Under the pieces are notes generated by a model, which did no database searches, was not told the origin of the DNA, and saw nothing but the letters and a program-made list of their open reading frames with translations. Shown one piece after another: positions 1 through 12,965 of a stretch of 64,000 nucleotides of DNA (within the stretch, counting starts at the first letter, position 1; each line of letters begins with the position of its first letter). Source of the stretch: Microvelia longipes (taxonomy: Eukaryota; Arthropoda; Insecta; Hemiptera; Veliidae); NCBI GenBank assembly GCA_018340805.1, contig JACMZG010000008.1, forward strand, positions 31,531,526 through 31,595,525. Reading direction: 5' to 3'. A program made the translations under genes and the position numbers.

Positions 1-498
1 ACATCTCAAAGTAACCGCTACTTTGTAAATAACTAATATACAACTTAAGTATATGGTTTTATTATTAGAAAGCGACTCCTTCTTAAATTAATATTAAGAT
101 GATATGTGATGAAATCTTTGCTTAAGAGTGTAGGGACCTTGTCCACGCTTTATTTTTCAATTTTTATTTATCGTGGTAATTAAAATATTTTGCCATTTAA
201 AACAAGGCGTCAAATCAAAATTAGCAACTTTGATGACAGATTGGTGGGATTTTTAGAGATTACCGCGAGGCAAAAGTGAGGCGAACTCTAAAAGAATAAG
301 GCTAAACTAATTGAACAAAAATAACTTATTTGAATAATGACTTGCATTTATTGAAGTGAATTTCCCAAACTCTTTTTCAAATGTTAAAGATTAAACCTTG
401 ATTTCAGCGTGAGTTCAAATATTGTTTGCAACACGACAATATAAACAATACAAATACAAATGTATTTTCAATTTTTGTCTGCCTTGGCATCAAATTAT

Positions 499-524
499 AA
501 ATTACCTGCTTCAGCAGGTAATTT
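499..524. repeat. Perfect 12-bp hairpin
   Basis: AAATTACCTGCT, loop TC, AGCAGGTAATTT. Confidence 0.7.
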
Positions 525-636
525 TATAGCCTTCCCTTGCTTTTAGCTGGGGACTGAATGTTTTACTAGACACTAAAATTCCATTCTCCAGCTTAGTAGC
601 ATAAAAATAGCTCTTGTTATATATATTTAGTATTTA

Positions 637-860
637 CTTTCCCTCGCCTCCTACCATAGGTATATATTACCAGAAGTGTGTGATTCACTTAAAATTCCGA
701 AACCATTTCATCATAATGGTCCGTTTTAAGCATTATTAAGACACCCTGAGTGGTTTTAATCGTCGTGTCTGTGCATGTGTGTGTTTGTGGATGTGTATCT
801 CGTGTCGTGCATAATTCCTGCTTTGTTTATGCTAGATATTTGAAACTTTTGCTCTAGTTG
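637..860 (+). mobile_element. 5S-like repeat family, 5' fragment
   Basis: It matches the family start (CCATAGGTATATA, AAATTCCGAAACC, a GTGTGTGTTTGT stretch, TTTATGCTAGATATTTGAAA). The 5S-like block is absent. Confidence 0.45.
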
Positions 861-3666
861 TCTGCAACATTTACAATTACAGGACCTTGTTAACCCATTT
901 TTCGTTCGAGTCATCAAACATTTGACCAATCGAGTTGAAACATCGCACTAATGACTTTCATACATGACAAACAACAATTATAACAACATTAAATTTATAC
1001 ATTACTTCACATTTTCTCTTGAATATAAAGATTTACATTTATCTTACATAGATTAAACATTTATGTAATATGAAGATTACATAAAACTTTGATATTCACT
1101 CATTTTTTTCAAACTTCTATATAGGTTTGAATATGACCTATCATTCATATGACATTTTACCGCAGTAATTCAAACATTAAAAACAAGCTGCCAATCACAG
1201 AACGAGGTATAAAGCTAAGCTAAGTATTGCCGTTAAAGCTTAATTTTTTTCAAGAAAAGGGAAAATATAATAAATATGATAAATGCATACAATAAAGAAC
1301 TTGCCATAGATATGTTTGCCTTGCCTTATTGTACTCAGAAAATTTCAAAGCATCAATACAAACACTGTTTATTGGACAATTGTTTTCGTAATTATTTATA
1401 GTTTTTCAAGTATAAAATCATGCCATTTTAATATGCCGAAATGGATCAACTCCAAAATCTAATGAGTTTAATTCTGTCATAGAAATTGATTTTTGAGCCA
1501 AGTGTCTTTTATGTTGGATCAACTGTTTGAGCTGTAGCGTGTTTACAAGAAATGAGCTCATCCATACACTTATACATACAAAAACCAAATTTGTTTTCTA
1601 TTATTGGGATCTGCGTGGGCTGAAACGTCTACATTTGATAGAAAGTGGGAGTTGGTATTACGTTTACGTGAATTATTAAACAATAAATATAATTATAAGT
1701 AATGATATTAATGTAATTATCTTATGTACTTAAAATAAGTAAATAATGATTAGAAAAGAAACAACTCAAGTTCCACAGTAATATAGTAAATTAGCAAAGA
1801 ATACGTTAAGAAATCTAAATGGAAACCAGTACTCATACCTCTTATTAAAATAACCAATAATAACTCAGCTACTCACTTATTTAGTAAATTATTCCTACAC
1901 ATTTTCAATTACTAATAAGTGGTCATAAATACTCTATTACCCCTATAAATTGAAATATTTGTTGTTATTGCTGTAACATCTTATATATTTTGTAGAAGTT
2001 ATTAACCATTAGGTTGTTTGTATATAATAAATATTAGAAGTAACTATGCAGACAGGGAAGTGACCCGTCTCATCCTTTTCTCTTAATGTACTTTCTTTGA
2101 AATGTCTTTTTTAGTTTCTATTACTCAATCAAATTAAAAAAGACATTTTTTTATTATGATTAAAAACCGTAAATATGTACAATGACACTTCCTTTTCGAA
2201 TAAAAATATACTTTTGCAGTACAGGCCGATTGTTATTTAATGTAGTTCAAAATTCGTTTTTATTCCAATTTCGCCCTTTCCGAATGCAATCTATACGTTA
2301 GTACACTTTAGAAGAACCATAACAAGAAAGCAATCAGGTACGGGGTACTTAGGTTCTTTACTCACAACTTCGGACTCGCTAGGATTGTTTTCGCTGGGAT
2401 ACTTAATGTTTTTAAGCCACTGAATCAATTAATACCGGTCCGGAGTCAACTAGACCCTTTTAAGAAAAATAAATAAAAAAAACTGTGATGGATAGCACTA
2501 TAAAAACGAACGGACTTCAAATTTGTTTACCGTTTCATTGCACTATATATTTTTAGAAATACCAAATAATTCTGACCTGAGAGTCCACTTGCCAAGGTGA
2601 TTTGCATGCTTATAAAATCATTTCTTGCGAAAGTTTTTAGTTCACGACTCATAGTCAGAGCATTAGCATTACTACATATATCTCACTATATTTGAATTTT
2701 TTAAAGGAAATGTGTTAAAATTTAATAATGATTATCCAAAAATCACCTTTTAATATTTGCATTTAATGTTGCATTTTAATATTCCTCATAATATTAACTT
2801 GCACTTTTCCCTTTAAAACACTAGAAAAAATAGTAACCTGAGCAGTAGTAATGGTACTGCTCAAGTTATAAAGAATAAAGCGGGAACTTAGGCAAAAAAT
2901 TTAAAGTAAATTGACCTCCTCGGCAGATTTTATTTTTAATTTCTTTGCGTAGCATGTAAGATCATTTTAATTAAATTTTGTCGTGTTGATGTGTAGTAAG
3001 CCTTCTTTCAAACATTCACACTTCAATAACAGCAAGCAATATAAGAAAAAAAATAATTTAGATAAACCGTACAAATAATATAAAAAAAACTACAGGTTTA
3101 TTTAAAGTTATTATTTAATTTTTATTATACAAGTTTTTAACGATACCTGACTTCAAGTATTTTTATTCTTTAACGAGTTAAAAGACTCATCAGCATCCAG
3201 CTACCTCTGTTACAAACCTAAAAAAATATAATAACTTACTAAAATTATTGTGCTTTTAAGCAACAACTCTGTCTTTGGACTCGATTAGAGACTACCATTA
3301 GATCTTGAAATAGTTGAGTATAAGGTTTAAGCGGATAATGAAATAACTGAGGCAGCCTGCTTTTCCACTTCTTTAAATAAAATATGAGGTCATTTATTTA
3401 GTTTATAACCTCCAAATTACCTTAATATCTTATTTTAATTTATATTATTACATGAGGTTTGTAATAAAAATTGCAAACATATTATATTTGTTTATTATAA
3501 GTTTATATTTAACTGTAGTAATACTAATAATCTAGTATCAGCTAAAGAATCATAAATTCTGGAACAGAGGACTGTGAGCTGAGCGAGTTTTTTTGCGATG
3601 CTTGCTTTCTTGTTCACTAATCCAGCTGTTTATGCATCGTAGTTGGAAAAGTAACAATTCTATTTT
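861..3666. other. AT-rich region, no gene seen
   Basis: Apart from the minus-strand tail fragment at 2,336-2,420 and a small hairpin around 2,838-2,870, I see nothing. A missing 5' exon of the plus-strand CBM14 gene could lie in any gap left of 13,663, but none could be shown. Confidence 0.5.
2336..2420 (-). mobile_element. 5S-like repeat family, tail fragment, minus strand
   Basis: The reverse complement contains CGAGTCCGAAGTTGTGAG and TAAGTACCCCGTACC, the conserved tail of the family. Very short, so the call is tentative. Confidence 0.35.
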
Positions 3667-4440
3667 TACTTTTCTTTATTTATACCTTTAGTTATATAGG
3701 AAAAGTATAGTGTTTGCAAAAAATTCGAAATCGGGATGTCATCAGAATTATCCGTTTTACGTGTTTTTAAGGCCTCCTTAGTGGTTTGTCACAAAGTTTT
3801 ATGTCTGGTTGTGTGTATATTATCTTAGCTCCCAGTGTATTTATACTATAGAAATGAAACTTTGTACAAAAATCAGTCTATAAGTGTAGATTTGCTAATC
3901 AGGAAATATTTTTATGACGTCATTAACCCGCAATAATGACCTAGCAAAAATTTTGAAAAATAAAGTGCGGAAAAATGATATGATCAAATAAAGATTTGGC
4001 ACGAACAAGACTAACATATGCTTGTTAGTATATAAACATATGTGCTTGTTAGTATATAAACATATGTGCTATGTTTCATCTAATTAACAGCATTAAGTCA
4101 TGGTTTATCAAATAACTAGTGGGCGTTTTTTAAAAAAAATTATTTGAGTTAAAATTTAGTACAATTTTTTATTACCTTATTTTATATTCCCTATACGTGA
4201 TAAATAAGTAAATCAAGTTTCATTTACATTATATTAATGATTTTTTTGGATCATAAAAGCAGTATCGAGCATGGCCGTGTCTGGATGGGTGACCGCTGGG
4301 GATGATACAGATGTATTTACTATTTCTAAGGACGAGCGAATAATAAGACGTGTTGCAGTATAAATGTAACGACTTCTCTATTCGGAGGATGAGCGAAACG
4401 AGTACGAAATAGGTAGCTTCCAACGTAACAACGAAAAGAT
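3667..4440 (+). mobile_element. 5S-like repeat family, near full-length copy
   Basis: The family order is: TTTATAC start, GTTTGCAAAAAATTCGAAA, a GTGTGT stretch, TGACGTCATTAACCCGCAATAATGAC, AAGACTAACATATG, a 5S rRNA-like block (about 4,249-4,303: GCAGTATCGAGCATGG, TGGATGGGTGACCGCTGG), and a tail with GACGAGCGAA repeats. This copy has an internal 24-bp tandem duplication at about 4,018-4,070. It has no coding capacity; the open frame on the opposite strand is a shadow. Confidence 0.7.
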
Positions 4441-5642
4441 ACCGATGTTTTGTTAATGTTACTTATTTTTTGTATTTTTAATTTACTTAATTAGTTTTGT
4501 ACAACATTTCAGGCAATCATATACGAAGTTAAGTTTTTGCTTATTTATAAAATATTTCAGTGGATTTTCTTAGGAAAAATCCTGTTATAATTAAAATGTT
4601 AAACTTTCATGTATTAAACATAAACCAAAAGCCACAGCAAGAACTAGATTAGTGAGGTAGAGATCTAGCCATCCAAATAAAATTCGCCGACCTCCACGTC
4701 AGAATTATTTTGTATTTTATAAGGATTTATTATTTGCTGATATAAAATAATAGTTCCGTTGTTTCTTTCGTTTTTCTATTTTGATAAAATTTTGGATTAT
4801 TAATTTTATGAAGACGCCTCAGTAAACAACTACAAAAAAATTATTTCCTATATTTTTATTTATTTAGATAAAAAGATATCTAAATGACCCATATTTAATA
4901 TTTTGCACACTAAAATGTTCGTATAAAAGTTTTCTTGGGATATTTTTACAAAACAAAGTTATTAGAGATCTCAATTTTGATCCTAGTTAACGTATAAAAT
5001 TATACATTATACTCTGTATACGTGATATGTGCGCGTGCGTTACTCTTCGTTTTTGTTAAAGCGTTTTTGTTATGATGTAATAATGAAAACACACAAGACT
5101 CGTGTGGAAAAAGCTTTCAGCTGATACGACGCCTCATGTCTACTGTTAAATAAATAACTTATTTTACGTTTTGCACAAAAGGCTCCTATATATATAATTT
5201 ATAAAATACATAAGATGCTTTCTGAGTTACATCAACTGGTTGGATATTATTCGTAGAAAAAATGATTTGTACAACGTATTTTATTATTATACAATTTACA
5301 TATGTCCCTATGTGAATCACAGGTCGCTGGCGAATGACACTTTGGTTATTGTTACTCTAAAGTCGAAATAATCGCTTTAGGTCTATTGCTTCGCAAGACT
5401 TCGGCCCACTCAGAAGACGTTCTTTCTTCTGAAAGCAAAAGAACCTTGCTAATGTCCCGAAATTTATTATTTATGAAATATGTATGACGTCATTAAAGTA
5501 CAATAATAACCCCAAAAACATTTAAGTCGCAAATCTTTATACAGTGTTTAGATTGGGCTGCAATATTTACGCATATACTAATATGCATGTTTTACATACA
5601 AACAAAGTTTCATTTCAAGTATTAATTCTGGTTTTATTGATC

Positions 5643-5645
<3 letters not shown>

Positions 5646-5736
<91 letters not shown>

Positions 5737-5739
5737 ATA
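5646..5739. repeat. TA microsatellite
   Basis: (TA)n with a few phase breaks. Open frames rich in Tyr-Ile on both strands are artefacts. Confidence 0.95.
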
Positions 5740-6244
5740 TGTGGTGTGTGTGTGTCAAACAAAACATTGTCATTAATTGACATAATGTAAACAATTCAAG
5801 TTTTGTCACTAATACTTTTGGAAATTCGCTTTTATCGTGGCAGTATGCACTTATTTAAACCAATATGACGAACTGATAAAGTACAACAACCATGTGGCCG
5901 CGAAGTGGCCTTAACGTCGACCCCGCATAGTGGAGCAGCAAAGCGGCCGAAGCCCTCTTGTTTTCTCGTAAACTGACTTTTATTAATGGAAAATTATATT
6001 TGAGAGTATATTTCTTTTGAAAGGAATGTAAGAACGTAGAATTAACTAAAACGCATTAAATTTTGCCTCAAAGCCCCTATATAGTTAACACCCTTATAAA
6101 GTTGTTTGGAAGGCATTGTAATCGCATCGGAAAATAAAGGCCTTATCAAATTCATTAACAGCACTCATGGTTGCCAACTAAAATAATGTAGTACAGCTAT
6201 ATATTTCTTTTCCATTAAAAACTAAATCTAAAATTCAAACATAT

Positions 6245-6565
6245 TTATCACCGAAGTTTTCAAAGATTACAATTAGGCATAGTCGCATAGTCAATACATT
6301 GAGAAGCTTAGGGCTCTCGGGGGCTCTGTGTAACTTCATTGAAACCTTTACAAAAAATAAGTTATAATAAATCAATTTCCGTCTGCTTTTCAAACAATCA
6401 ATGTGGTTTGTAATAAATTTTAAACTTTTAAGTAATGAGTAACAGAAAGTTACTTTGTATTATTTATTTTATTATATTAATAGTTGAAGGTGTACTTTGG
6501 GTTATTTTTTCACGTTTCAAAATTTAAAAAATAGTAATAAAAATGCTCATCTAGTAATAAAATCT
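6245..6565 (-). mobile_element. Foldback-family arm, minus strand, diverged
   Basis: The reverse complement carries GTTACACAGAGCCCCCGAGA and a CGTGAAAAAATAACC-like segment, in the same order as the arms at 8.4 and 32.3 kb. Confidence 0.45.
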
Positions 6566-7464
6566 TTATGCTATGAGGTAACTGTACAGTTATTGATAGA
6601 TATAATTGTTACATTACTAATTATAAATGTAATGAAATGATGTGATAATGGTTTTACTTTTAAGATTTGTCACCAACGCTATAAAAAAAAAAACAAAATA
6701 AACCTGATTATAAATATTACAAAAGCTGAATTCACTGGCGCCTCCCACACTCAGTATAACGAAAGAGCCCGACCCGACGAGCCACCCTAGTGATTAATAC
6801 GTTATAATCCTTATCTCCGTCCACCCTATATTAATATTTATATAAATTTCCAGGAAAGAATATGCAGATAGGTCCTGTTTTTATTTCCTGAACTTACACT
6901 TTAACAAATAAACATTCGCTATTTAAGGAAACCAGTAAAAAATGAGACACAATAATTAAAATGATAAAATGTAAATTATTAAAACATCTTAATCCTGGAA
7001 CTTGTCTTTCTAAAAGAATTCACTGTAGAAATGTTAATTAAAAATAATGCGATAAATTAATCAAATTTCTTAAGTTATGTTACGATATAATTTACATATT
7101 AAAAATTAAAGTAGCTAGTTTAATTTATAGTTTGAAGAAAAGAAGATTAATTTTAATCTAAAAATTATTTAGTATTCTAAAGCAGTCCATTTACATGCTG
7201 ATATTAATTCTATGCGATTAATCTCCTTTCTTATGACTGTTTATTAATTATTTGTTGGTAAAGCGTAAATCAATTTATTATATAATTTACTTAATGAAAA
7301 CTAAGTATTACAATTTTAATTAATGATATTACTTTTAATATATTGTCTATGTTTTATATTTTCTCTTATAATAAATTAATGAACGTTAAAATTGAGTGAT
7401 ACCATTAGATCGACTTGGCTCTAGCATTTAAAAATATTTTCAAGCCTTAGAAAATATTTGTTTA

Positions 7465-7745
7465 ATTTTCTTCCATTTTTACGGAAGGTATGGGAAAATG
7501 ATGTTTTTTGCACTAAAACTCTAAAACAGATTCCACATAAGTTATTAAGTTTCAGGTCTTTTTAAGATCTCTTGAGTGGTGTGACTATGTTTTCTGTCTA
7601 TAAGTGTGTGTGCTTCCTTGTAGCCACCAACTATATGTTTCAACCTCCAAACTAAAAGAAGAAATCATCCTTTAGGTCTCATTGTCCTATTCGGAAAATA
7701 ATTTTTCCATACCGTCAATAATGACTTAGAAAAAATTTTCATAAT
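7465..7745 (+). mobile_element. 5S-like repeat family, 5' fragment
   Basis: A diverged copy of the family's first ~280 bases (GTATGGGAAAATGATG, AGTTTCAGGTCTTTTTAAG, CGTCAATAATGACTTAG). It ends about 100 bases before the composite foldback element. Confidence 0.45.
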
Positions 7746-7959
7746 ATTGATAAAACATGAAAAAATTATAGGATTGTTTTAAATCCATGTATGTAATAAG
7801 TGTTTTGTGCATTCATTTATGTAAAACAGTTTTTCCACTTAAAGGGAGAAAAATTAACTTTCTGAACTCATTTTCAGGGAGCAAACCTCAGTTTAACGGC
7901 CTGTCTGAGAAAGGAGAGAACAAAAATCAGGGCGGAAAGTAGTTTACTTTCTGCCCTAT

Positions 7960-8150
7960 TGTTTGGCGCAATCATTTGCAAGACTCTTACTCGGAAATAT
8001 AAATATTTATTGTTCGAATCTACTTTTACTTATTGTTTTTATCGTTTCACTACAAACCGGGACATTATACTTACTGTTTGGCGCATTCAGTTAGACGCTT
8101 GCCTGGAAATTTAAAGATTCTTAGTTCAAATCTAGTCATTTTACTGCATA
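7960..8150 (+). repeat. Two tRNA-like segments (probable SINE-head remnants)
   Basis: Two successive stretches (about 7,962-8,030 and 8,078-8,150) start TGTTTGGCGCA, reminiscent of a tRNA A box, and contain TTGTTCGAATCTA or TAGTTCAAATCTA, reminiscent of a B box. The stems are too broken for functional tRNA genes. Confidence 0.4.
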
Positions 8151-8404
8151 CCGGGGCTTTTATTAATAATTTTAACAACACATGCATGAATTAATATTAT
8201 ATTTGGTACTGTTTTTGTGTGTTTTAAAAATGTTTGCAATTAGCCATTCCAATTATTATAGCGGAGTAAAGAAAAATTACACCTTCAACCTGTATTTAAC
8301 TTTTACTTATTCAAAAGTCCAACCAAACTAGTAAACAAACTTGCTTGCGTAGTCAACAACAACAAAAGTTTAGTCAACAACAAACAATAGCTTGCTTAGT
8401 CCAT

Positions 8405-8715
8405 AGAGATATTATTAGTAGAGCTATAGGTTAAATTTTGAAACACCGAAAAAGTAACCTGACCACTTTCGCTTATAAATAAAATTAAATAATCATTACA
8501 AAATTTCAATAACTTATAAAGTAGAACGCTAAAATACAAATAAAAACACAAACAATGTACGGAATGCCGAAAAGAATTGATTTATCATAGCCTTAATTTA
8601 CATTTGAAGGAGATTTCAATGAGGTTACACAGAGCCCCTGAGAGCCCCAAAAAGATGTTTCAGGCCTCTCAATGTATTGTGATAGGCTATGCCCCCTCTA
8701 GTATATATTTCTATG
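8405..8715 (+). mobile_element. Single arm of a foldback family (CACAGAGCCCCTGAGAGCCCC)
   Basis: It matches the left arm of the palindromic element at 32,285-32,878: AAATTTTGAAACACCGAAAA, AGTAGAACGCT, ATGAGGTTACACAGAGCCCC, GATAGGCTATGC. It sits inside the composite foldback element. The open frame from 8,577 is a by-product. Confidence 0.6.
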
Positions 8716-8995
8716 GCTTAGTATTCAGTTTAACAAATTTACAGAAATGCCAACTTAAATTTAATTCTGATTTTAATCCAAAATACTTCCCGAGCAATAA
8801 AAAAATATCAAGTATTAATATAAACATTATCTTCGTTACATTTTATCTTTTTATATATCTTTTTTTTAGTTGTTTATAAAATAGAAGTTTTAAGTCAAAG
8901 AATAACTACAACACTGTCAAACAAAATTATTTGAGACCAAAACAAATAATACGAAGGATAATAAGAAACTATTTGTTTCTTTATATCATTTTGGC

Positions 8996-9690
8996 TCCCC
9001 ACGTAGTCTCGGCATCACGATGTCTCGACACTATATAACGTCGACACTTTTTGTGGCAAGATTTTACGTTGTATCGACACTTGATAACATCGACACTTCT
9101 AACTAAACCATGTATCGATATTACGTTGTGTCGAGACTTTCAAGTGTCGATGCAACGTAGAATCCTGCCATGATAAAAATATTAAAAATAAATATTGTCA
9201 GACCCTACGGGGTACCGTATCATGGTTAAACGATGCCTCGTATGTGATGGTCTTGACACTACATAACATCGATAAACGGTGGCAAGTTCTCACGTAGTCA
9301 TGTCTCGTCACTATAAATCGTTGACATTTTCCCGCGGTCTCAATATTTGGGACTCTTGATAACATAATATATAGAAACTTTAACTGAATCATGTGTCGAT
9401 GTAACGTCGTGTCGAGACATTCAAGTAGGTCTGGGAAATAAATATTTCCAGGCCCTACGAGGTACCGACACTATAAAGCCTCAACACTATTATCGGAGTC
9501 GATGTTAAGTAGAATCAGGACAGGAATGACACGTGATAATTTTTTGTCCTGTACTACTGTATTCTAAAAACTCTACGTTACATCGACATATGTCATGGTT
9601 TAACGATGCCTCGACATGTGATGGTCTCGACACTACATAACACCGACAGACGGGGGCAATTTCTCACGTAGTCTCGACATCACGATGATG
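8996..9690. repeat. TCGACACT-rich irregular repeat block
   Basis: Many interspersed TCGACACT, ATCGACAC, GTCTCGACA and ACGTAG-type words occur in both orientations. One clear inverted pair is 9,052-9,084 against 9,139-9,172. The larger units CATGGTTAAACGATGCCTCG and CATGGTTTAACGATGCCTCG recur about 370 bp apart. Confidence 0.6.
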
Positions 9691-10154
9691 ATCTATGGAA
9701 ACCAGCATTTTCTTTATTTATCTGGGATTCTTTTTTATTCTTTACTTATTTGTTTTTGGATACCTAACAATTTTTGTGGTTTTCATGAGTATTTAGTGTT
9801 ATTAAAGTGAGTAAATAGTTAAAGATTTCAAATTAAGCAATAATTGGTATATATGAATAAAATGAAAGTTATATTTGATATTTATGTAAAAATAAAATAA
9901 AAATTCTATTGTAAAAAATTTTCTCCCTTCTAGAGAAAAAATCTTTACCACGAAAGAAAACAGTCATTACACCCCTTTTTAATTTCCTCCTTCAGTAAAC
10001 TTGTTAGTTTCCTCGGCTTCGCCTTGGAAACCATCCCAATATACCCTTCGGCTACACCTCTGGGTTTAAACATAACGGTTCCCTCAGGCTGCGCCTCAGG
10101 ACCCAACAAAAAACCGGGGCGTAATGACTCGGTTTAGTTTAAATAACTTCTACG

Positions 10155-10340
10155 TTTTAGTTTTATTTGGCTTGTATATCCACGTTTTATGTCGGATCAC
10201 TTGTGTTACGTGTTACATCGAGCGTGGTCAGTAAGAGCATGGATGACCGATGGGAATAAAACTAATTTTAGACAGAGTACATAGTGCAAGATAAATTAAT
10301 AATGAAAAGTTTCGAGGACCTACGTACCAGATTTTTTAAT
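10155..10340 (+). mobile_element. 5S-like repeat family, 3' fragment
   Basis: It contains CATCGAGCGTGGTCAGTAAG, GGATGACCGATGGGAATAAA and a diverged tail ending GAGGACCTACGTACC. It directly follows the composite foldback element. Confidence 0.5.
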
Positions 10341-10940
10341 AATAATAATAATATGGTTGTACGTGTTAATCACTTGTTATTTATGTAATATTCTGATTCA
10401 AATTATGCTAATTTATTTAATACTATTTTTAATAAGCAGTTATACTATATAGTTAATTTAATTCACCTTTTAATTATTAATTTGCTAAATTACCCATCAA
10501 ATTTAAACACTATCATAATATGAGGTTATGAAAGTCTCGGTATAGTTTGAAAGTTAATTATTTAAAGAGCAAAGCTGATAGAGGTGATAACATAATCACG
10601 TCGTTTCAAAAAGTAATAGTATTCACACATTTACCATCCCTTACCGAGCTATTGTGGACATCCCTTCATGTAAAGCGTCTAAAGTTAACAGGTTATTCGT
10701 GAGCTTTTTGACATTGGTAACATGTAAACTCTAATAAAAATTATAAATTATTATCAATGTCTTTTACGATGACAATGATTTTATCTTATGTGTTATATTT
10801 AGCTAACCTTTTACGTATATTAAGTAATGTGTACACTATAATATTATATAAATTAAATAGGGAAACTACAGTACTAACTTATATTAAAAATTCAGACATG
10901 CGTGATCAGCTGATAGCTGGCTCAAAAATAACAAAAATTG

Positions 10941-10990
10941 GAATAACTGCGTATGAGGCATAGAATTTTATGCCTCATACGTAGTTATTC
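10941..10990. repeat. 22-bp hairpin with one mismatch
   Basis: Arms GAATAACTGCGTATGAGGCA-TA and TATGCCTCATACGTAGTTAT-TC pair around GAATTT. Confidence 0.8.
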
Positions 10991-11948
10991 TAAATTTTAA
11001 ATTATTCCTATTGGTTAAATTTTTTTTTAAACATCTAAAAAGTAACCAGCTGTTTCTTTATGCTATAACATGCAACAGTTAAGCGAGCCAAACTGAATAG
11101 CAGACATTGAAAAGAGCTGACTTGATTGAGCTGACCGAAATTGGAACCAGGCAATAATTGCACTGTTCTTAAAAGCATGAGAGAAATTATAAACTTTTAA
11201 GGGGCACTGACTCTCTCCTCTACCAAAATCCTTCGGCTCTGCTCACAAAGCAATGATAATAGACGTATAAAACCTACGCTAGAAACGCTATAATCAAACT
11301 ATGATTTTTTTCAATTATAAATTAATGGAAAACAACATTTGCAACAATAAACATAAATACATTCTAATATAGTTTTTTTTTCTTATTTTTTAATATTATT
11401 TTTATTATTATTCTTATTATATTTTTTTATCCTATATTACTTATTCCTTTCTCCTAATAAGTCATTAAAACTTTAACAGCTCGTTAGTCTTCTTTATAGT
11501 CATTTAATTCTTCTGTCATCTTGCGCAGTACAATTGCAATTACATATTATAAAGAAAGAGCTATAAGTTACTATATCAGTACTAAATTGGTTTCAAAGCA
11601 ATAATCTTATATTCTAGTATTCAATAAACACAGCTTTGTTTGTTAACGTATAAAATGAGCTTACATAAAATAAATTGCACATAGTCTCAACACCTCGGGC
11701 ATAACACCCATAAACTTCACTGGGAAAGTATGCATCATAGATCTTAAGATTTTGTTATATTAAAAATGCAATGCATAATGAATTCAGTCGTAATGTTATG
11801 AAAACAATAAATAATAAAAATACTCATTGTAAAAGCTAACTAAGACTCAAAACAATTGGACTAAAATTAAACAGCAGGTTTATTGATCATTTCACTGGTC
11901 TTACAAGAATCTGCTGATATACAAATTTGATAGAACAATTGCATTTAT

Positions 11949-12772
11949 ACTTTTCCTCATTTATACCGTAGGTATGTAGGGTAAAGTATTAGGTTCGCAA
12001 AAAATCCAAAACCGGGATGTCTCCTGGATTAGACGTTTCAGGTGTTTTAAGGCCTCCTTTTCCTTTCCTTTCCTGGTGTCTTTTTACGTAAGATATATTG
12101 CTCCCGAGTTTGTTTTTAAGTTGTCTGTACGTGTGTGTCTGTTATCATCGTATAGCAGTGTATTAATGGTATTGTGAGTTGAACCTTAAAACAAAAATCA
12201 ATCTATAGTTGTGTTGTGCTATCTCAAAATATTTCATTAACCCGCAAGCAATAATGACTCAAAAAAATATGGAAAATCATAAAACGCGGAAAAATGTTAC
12301 CATCAATTTGAGATTTGGTACGCATTTATAAGACTAACATATTTTCCAAGTTTTATTAGCATTAGTTTATTTTTTAATGATTTCTGTACGTTTTTTAAAA
12401 AATTATAAAAATCGGAAAATTATCCAATTGAGTTGAAATTTATTATAAGTGTATACCTTTACGTAATACATAAGTGCAAAATGTTTCGTTTGAATACAAC
12501 AAGTATATCTACTGTATTTGTTGGATGATAAAAGTTAAGCAACTTTGAGCCGTGGTCATTGTCTGGATGGGTTACCGCTGGGAATGAAACGAATGTATTT
12601 ACTATCTGTTGACGAGCGAAGCGAGTCTGAAAATGTGTTGCAATATAAATTTGGTAAGTTTTATATTTTGAAGACGAACGAATAGCGAGTTCGAAGTAGG
12701 GAGGATGCGCGTAGAGAACCCGGAAGTGATGAGAAGAAGTTCCGAGGTACTTTGTACCCGATTTATAAACCG
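11949..12772 (+). mobile_element. 5S-like repeat family, longest copy
   Basis: The longest copy, about 820 bp, runs from ACTTTTCCTCATTTATACCG to GGTACTTTGTACCCGATTT. Its 5S-like block is at about 12,526-12,590 (AAAAGTTAAGCAACTTTGAG, GGATGGGTTACCGCTGGGAA). A CCTAGG minisatellite starts directly at its right end. Confidence 0.7.
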
Positions 12773-12965
12773 AGGCAAGCCCTGCCTAAGTTTTGGACCT
12801 AGGCAAGCCCGACCTACCTAGGCAAGCCCTGCCTAGGTTTTGGACCTAAGCAAGCCTGCCTAGGTTTGCACCTAGGCAAGCCCGACCTAGGTTTTGGACC
12901 TAGGCAATCCCTGCCTAGGTTTTGGACCTAGGCAAGCCCTGCCTAGGTTTTGCACCTAGGCATAA
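12773..12965 (+). repeat. CCTAGG minisatellite, unit about 28-29 bp
   Basis: About six to seven units are built from CCTAGGCAAGCCCTGCCTAG plus GTTTTGGA, with self-complementary CCTAGG joints. It is clearly GC-richer than the surroundings and begins exactly where the 5S-like repeat ends. Confidence 0.75.

Larger units (their letters stand above)
4441..7464. other. AT-rich region with two repeat remnants
   Basis: It holds the TA tract at 5.65 kb, the minus-strand foldback arm at 6.25-6.57 kb and a GC-rich patch at about 5,890-5,960 (GTGGCCGCGAAGTGGCC). The patch is followed by CTGACTTTTATTAATGGAAA, which recurs near 40,387, so it is probably part of another repeat. No exon seen. Confidence 0.5.
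7848..10135. mobile_element. Composite foldback element, copy 1
   Basis: It shares both ends with the element at 26,975-28,770: left AAAGGGAGAAAAATTAAC, AACGGCCTGT, GGCGGAAAGTAGTTTACTTT, TGTTTGGCGCAATC; right TTTTCTCCCTTCTAGAG and CAGTCATTACACCCC. The left AGGGAGAAAA and right TTTTCTCCCT are inverted. The interior differs: two tRNA-like segments, an inserted single arm of another family (8,405-8,715) and a block rich in TCGACACT (8,996-9,690). No transposase; the true ends are uncertain. Confidence 0.55.

Noticed and set aside
5544..5809. Tyr-Ile repeat proteins on both strands, also at 13.4, 33.7 and 40.0 kb
   Set aside because: All are TA microsatellites.
7960..8150. Two tRNA genes
   Set aside because: A- and B-box-like words are present but acceptor and anticodon stems cannot form.
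8577..8879. 100-codon open frame
   Set aside because: Its first half is the arm of a foldback family also present at 32.3 kb, and the rest is AT-rich loop.
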